Assembly: GCA_029243385.1 (NCBI GenBank)
Contig: JAQWSC010000001.1
Location: forward strand, 1 to 64,000
DNA length: 64,000 nucleotides
Source: Flavobacteriaceae bacterium
Lineage (GTDB): Bacteria; Bacteroidota; Bacteroidia; Flavobacteriales; Flavobacteriaceae
Reading direction: 5' to 3'
Under the pieces are notes generated by a model. It did not search any database. It was given only the letters and a program-made list of their open reading frames with translations, and was not told the origin of the DNA. Below, piece after piece: positions 61,781 to 64,000 of the stretch (position 1 is the stretch's first letter; each line of letters starts with the position of its first letter). Made by a program: the position numbers and the translations under genes.

Positions 61781-63553
61781 ATGAAACCTAGTCGAATATT
61801 TGATTTTTTAGCACATCAAGCTGCTCACTCCCCAATGGACAACATTTTATCCACAAAATACGAGGGGGTTTGGAAAGGAATTTCTACGCAGGAGTATTAT
61901 GCCGAAGCTCAAAAAATGAGTCGTGCTCTTTTAAAACTAGGAGTCAAAGCTCAAGACAAGGTTGCTATGATTACTTCCAACAATCGAACCGAATGGTGTA
62001 TCGTAGATGCAGGTATTGCACAAATTGGCGCAATCAATGTGCCTCTTTATCCTACCATTTCTAAAGAAGACTATCAATACATTCTTAGCCACTCAGAGTC
62101 AACCTATTGTTTTGTATCTGATACTGAAATTTATGAGAAAGTCTTGGCTATTAAAGATCAAGTTTCGACTTTGAAAGAAGTTTATTCATTTGATAAAATT
62201 GACGGTTGCAAACACTGGTCTGAACTCAAAGAATTAGGAAACGACGAGAATGATCAAGACAAAGTTGAATTACTAAAAAGTAAGGTAAAGCCCTCTGATT
62301 TGGCAACTATAATTTACACCTCAGGAACCACAGGAAAACCCAAAGGAGTGATGCTAAGCCATAACAATGTTGTCTCTAATGTGTTTGCGGCTTCTGAAAG
62401 ATTGCCTCTAAAACACGGCGAATCGACAGCCTTAAGCTTCTTGCCCGTTTGCCATATTTACGAACGGGTACTCTTGTATATTTATTTATACAATGGTATT
62501 AGAGTTTCCTTTGCAGAGTCTATTGAAAATATCAAACAAAACCTCAACGAAAGGAAACCCGAAGTGATGAGTGCTGTCCCTCGATTGTTAGAAAAAATGT
62601 ATGATTCTATCATTGGTAAGGGAGCAGACTTGACAGGTCTAAAAAAGAAATTGTTTTTTTGGGCAGTGGGACTTGGTCTTCGCTACGAGCCTTTTGGAAG
62701 AAACGGGCTTTTTTATGAACTGCAACTCAAAATTGCTCGCAAACTTATTTTTAGTAAGTGGAAAGCGGCCTTGGGAGGCAATCTGAAGTTAATTTCTTCA
62801 GGAAGTGCTGCTTTACAGCCACGATTGGCAAAGGTTTTTACAGCTGCAGGAATTACCATTAACGAGGGATACGGTCTTACCGAAACCTCTCCTGTGATAT
62901 CTGTTAACATGCTCAAAAAAGGGTTTTACAAATTTCATACGGTAGGAAAAGTCATCGCTGGCGTTGTAATCAAAATCGCTGAAGATGGGGAAATTTTGTG
63001 CAAAGGACCCAATGTAATGATGGGGTATTACAAAGATCCAGATAAAACAAAACAAGTGATGACTGGAGAATACTTCCATACTGGCGATATTGGAATTATA
63101 GATGAAGAAGGGTTTTTACGAATTACGGATCGTAAAAAAGAAATGTTTAAAACCTCAGGAGGGAAATATATTGCTCCTCAAGTAATCGAAAACATAATGA
63201 AACAATCCCTTTTTATTGATCAAATAATGGTTATGGGAGAAAGCGAAAAAATGCCTTCAGCCTTAGTTTTAATTAATGAGTCTTTTGTTAAAGAATGGGC
63301 ACAAAAACATTCAATAGACGTGGGCACTGATTTAAAAACCATTACTCAAAATTCCCGAGTAATCGAAAGAATTCAACAAGAAGTTGACCTATACAATGAA
63401 CGACTTGGGAAATGGGAAAAAGTTAAGAAGTTTGAGTTAACTCCTACCCTATGGACTATTGATGATGGGCATCTCACACCCACAATGAAACTCAAAAGAA
63501 AATCCATACTTTCCATCTATTCTTCCTTATATAATAAAATTTACAAAGACTAA
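61781..63553 (+). CDS. Long-chain fatty acid-CoA ligase (AMP-dependent synthetase)
   Basis: The 590-residue adenylate-forming enzyme activates fatty acids to acyl-CoA. Motifs: IIYTSGTTGKPKGVMLSHNN (P-loop), GYGLTETSPV, GEYFHTGDIGIIDEEGFLRITDRKKEMFKTSGGKYIAPQVIE. Residues about 20-130 contain the N-terminal domain with a VAMITSNNRTEWCIVDAG pattern usual for the FadD15/long-chain family in Bacteroidota. It lies 98 bases before a MarR gene with an operator-like palindrome, so fatty acid use is a likely context. Confidence 0.93.
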   Translation: MKPSRIFDFLAHQAAHSPMDNILSTKYEGVWKGISTQEYYAEAQKMSRALLKLGVKAQDKVAMITSNNRTEWCIVDAGIAQIGAINVPLYPTISKEDYQYILSHSESTYCFVSDTEIYEKVLAIKDQVSTLKEVYSFDKIDGCKHWSELKELGNDENDQDKVELLKSKVKPSDLATIIYTSGTTGKPKGVMLSHNNVVSNVFAASERLPLKHGESTALSFLPVCHIYERVLLYIYLYNGIRVSFAESIENIKQNLNERKPEVMSAVPRLLEKMYDSIIGKGADLTGLKKKLFFWAVGLGLRYEPFGRNGLFYELQLKIARKLIFSKWKAALGGNLKLISSGSAALQPRLAKVFTAAGITINEGYGLTETSPVISVNMLKKGFYKFHTVGKVIAGVVIKIAEDGEILCKGPNVMMGYYKDPDKTKQVMTGEYFHTGDIGIIDEEGFLRITDRKKEMFKTSGGKYIAPQVIENIMKQSLFIDQIMVMGESEKMPSALVLINESFVKEWAQKHSIDVGTDLKTITQNSRVIERIQQEVDLYNERLGKWEKVKKFELTPTLWTIDDGHLTPTMKLKRKSILSIYSSLYNKIYKD

Positions 63554-63596
63554 TTTCAAATTTTATAAAAGCTATTTTTTGCAAATATTCTTTTCG

Positions 63597-63634
63597 ATTT
63601 ATTATGCATGCATAATAAATTTTTTGTACTTTTG
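63597..63634 (+). promoter_or_regulatory. MarR-gene promoter with a 24-bp perfect palindrome
   Basis: Positions 63597-63620 are a perfect inverted repeat with half-site ATTTATTATGCA. Seven bases later TACTTTTG (63627-63634) is a -7 element, and the ATG is at 63652. The palindrome therefore covers the -33 region, where a dimeric repressor would block transcription. It is most simply the autoregulatory site of the downstream MarR protein. A weak terminator (the palindrome is followed by T) is the other reading, but its stem is very AT-rich. Confidence 0.65.
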
Positions 63635-63651
63635 ACTACAACCTGTTAAAA

Positions 63652-64000
63652 ATGCAACAAAAAAGAACTATCGATCATGTTTTAAGAGCTACCTGGCAAG
63701 CCGTTGCAAAAATGTACAACGAAGAGGCTGCCAAGGCAGACAGCACTATGGCAACCGGCTTTGCTTTATTGAGTATCGATCCTGATGAAGGAACACCCTC
63801 TACAGCACTTGGACCAAGAATGGGAATGGAAGCTACCAGCTTATCTAGGATATTAAATTCAATGGAGGAAAGAGGGCTTATTGCCAGAAAACCACATCCC
63901 AACGATCGGAGAAGCGTTTTGATTCATCTTACCGATTTGGGGTTGGAAAAAAGAGCGGTTTCAAGAGAGTTTGTGTTGCAATTTAACAACCGGATCCGAG
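63652..64000 (+). CDS. MarR-family transcriptional regulator (truncated by window end)
   Basis: The first 116 codons are present (MQQKRTIDHVLRATWQAVAK...); the 3' end lies outside the window. A winged-helix domain is clear: LGPRMGMEATSLSRILNSMEERGLIARKPHPNDRRSVLIHLTD, with the conserved DRR of the MarR wing. In flavobacteria such a regulator often precedes a beta-oxidation operon, and an acyl-CoA ligase lies just upstream. The ligand is unknown. Confidence 0.88.
   Translation, partial: MQQKRTIDHVLRATWQAVAKMYNEEAAKADSTMATGFALLSIDPDEGTPSTALGPRMGMEATSLSRILNSMEERGLIARKPHPNDRRSVLIHLTDLGLEKRAVSREFVLQFNNRIR

Noticed and set aside
1-64000. CRISPR arrays, transposases, prophage genes, rRNA, riboswitches
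   Set aside because: I looked for repeats with regular spacing, IS-type terminal inverted repeats, transposase or integrase motifs and known riboswitch cores and saw none that I can support.

Overview
The window looks like a chromosome segment of an AT-rich, aerobic, probably marine member of the Bacteroidota, most likely Flavobacteriaceae. The evidence is the -7 promoter element TAnnTTTG upstream of many genes, the near absence of Shine-Dalgarno sequences, a secreted protein with a C-terminal type IX sorting domain, a bacillithiol gene (bshB1), Bacteroidota-specific families (DUF4290, BT_3928, DUF2520) and the gene order TPR-ribH / recF-DUF721. I see no insertion sequence, prophage, CRISPR array or rRNA operon. 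Coding density is very high and several convergent gene pairs overlap at their stop codons.

Layout. 1-200: tRNA-Lys and tRNA-Leu. 200-3.9 kb: a light/B12-type MerR regulator followed by crtI, crtB and a carotene hydroxylase. 3.9-9.7 kb: ribH, a TPR protein, recF, DUF721, ndk, then DUF2520-kdsC-maf-MIP channel. 9.7-15.5 kb: a seven-gene photolyase/cryptochrome operon (SRPBCC, SDR, class I-like photolyase, DUF2256, DASH, FeS-BCP, TIGR03643). 15.7-25 kb: FkbM methyltransferase, murA, recQ, fmt, HU, YqgE, a class IV aminotransferase and tRNA-Met. 25-29 kb: a large secreted beta-propeller protein. 28.7-32.3 kb: a flavin oxidoreductase and a thiolase/CoA-transferase set for acetoacetate. 32.3-36.4 kb: the cytochrome c haem lyase fusion CcsBA and small neighbours. 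36.5-40.6 kb: two SurA-like chaperones and guaB. 40.6-42.9 kb: porin, FMN-binding protein and membrane protein. 42.9-54 kb: HMG-CoA lyase, DUF3050, M28 peptidase, tRNA-His, bshB1, glutathione peroxidase, clpS, prmA, tpiA and others. 53-64 kb: folP, cdaA, an ABC exporter, truA, purL, an acyl-CoA ligase and the start of a MarR regulator.

How it fits together. The strongest system-level signal is a predicted light-response regulon. The MerR regulator keeps both CarH/LitR signature motifs (Wx9EH and ExHxxG). The same 12-base sequence TTGTTTAACGTT lies at its own promoter and, inverted, at the promoter of the photolyase operon 9 kb away. Carotenoid synthesis and DNA photorepair would therefore be induced together. 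A second candidate system is the porin / FMN-binding protein / four-helix membrane protein operon, whose promoter is flanked by two 19-bp inverted repeats resembling Fur boxes; it could be an iron-controlled extracytosolic flavin electron-transfer route. A third is the 24-bp perfect palindrome in the promoter of the MarR gene next to a fatty acyl-CoA ligase. Most other genes are ordinary housekeeping. Functions are read from motifs by eye; no database search was run.
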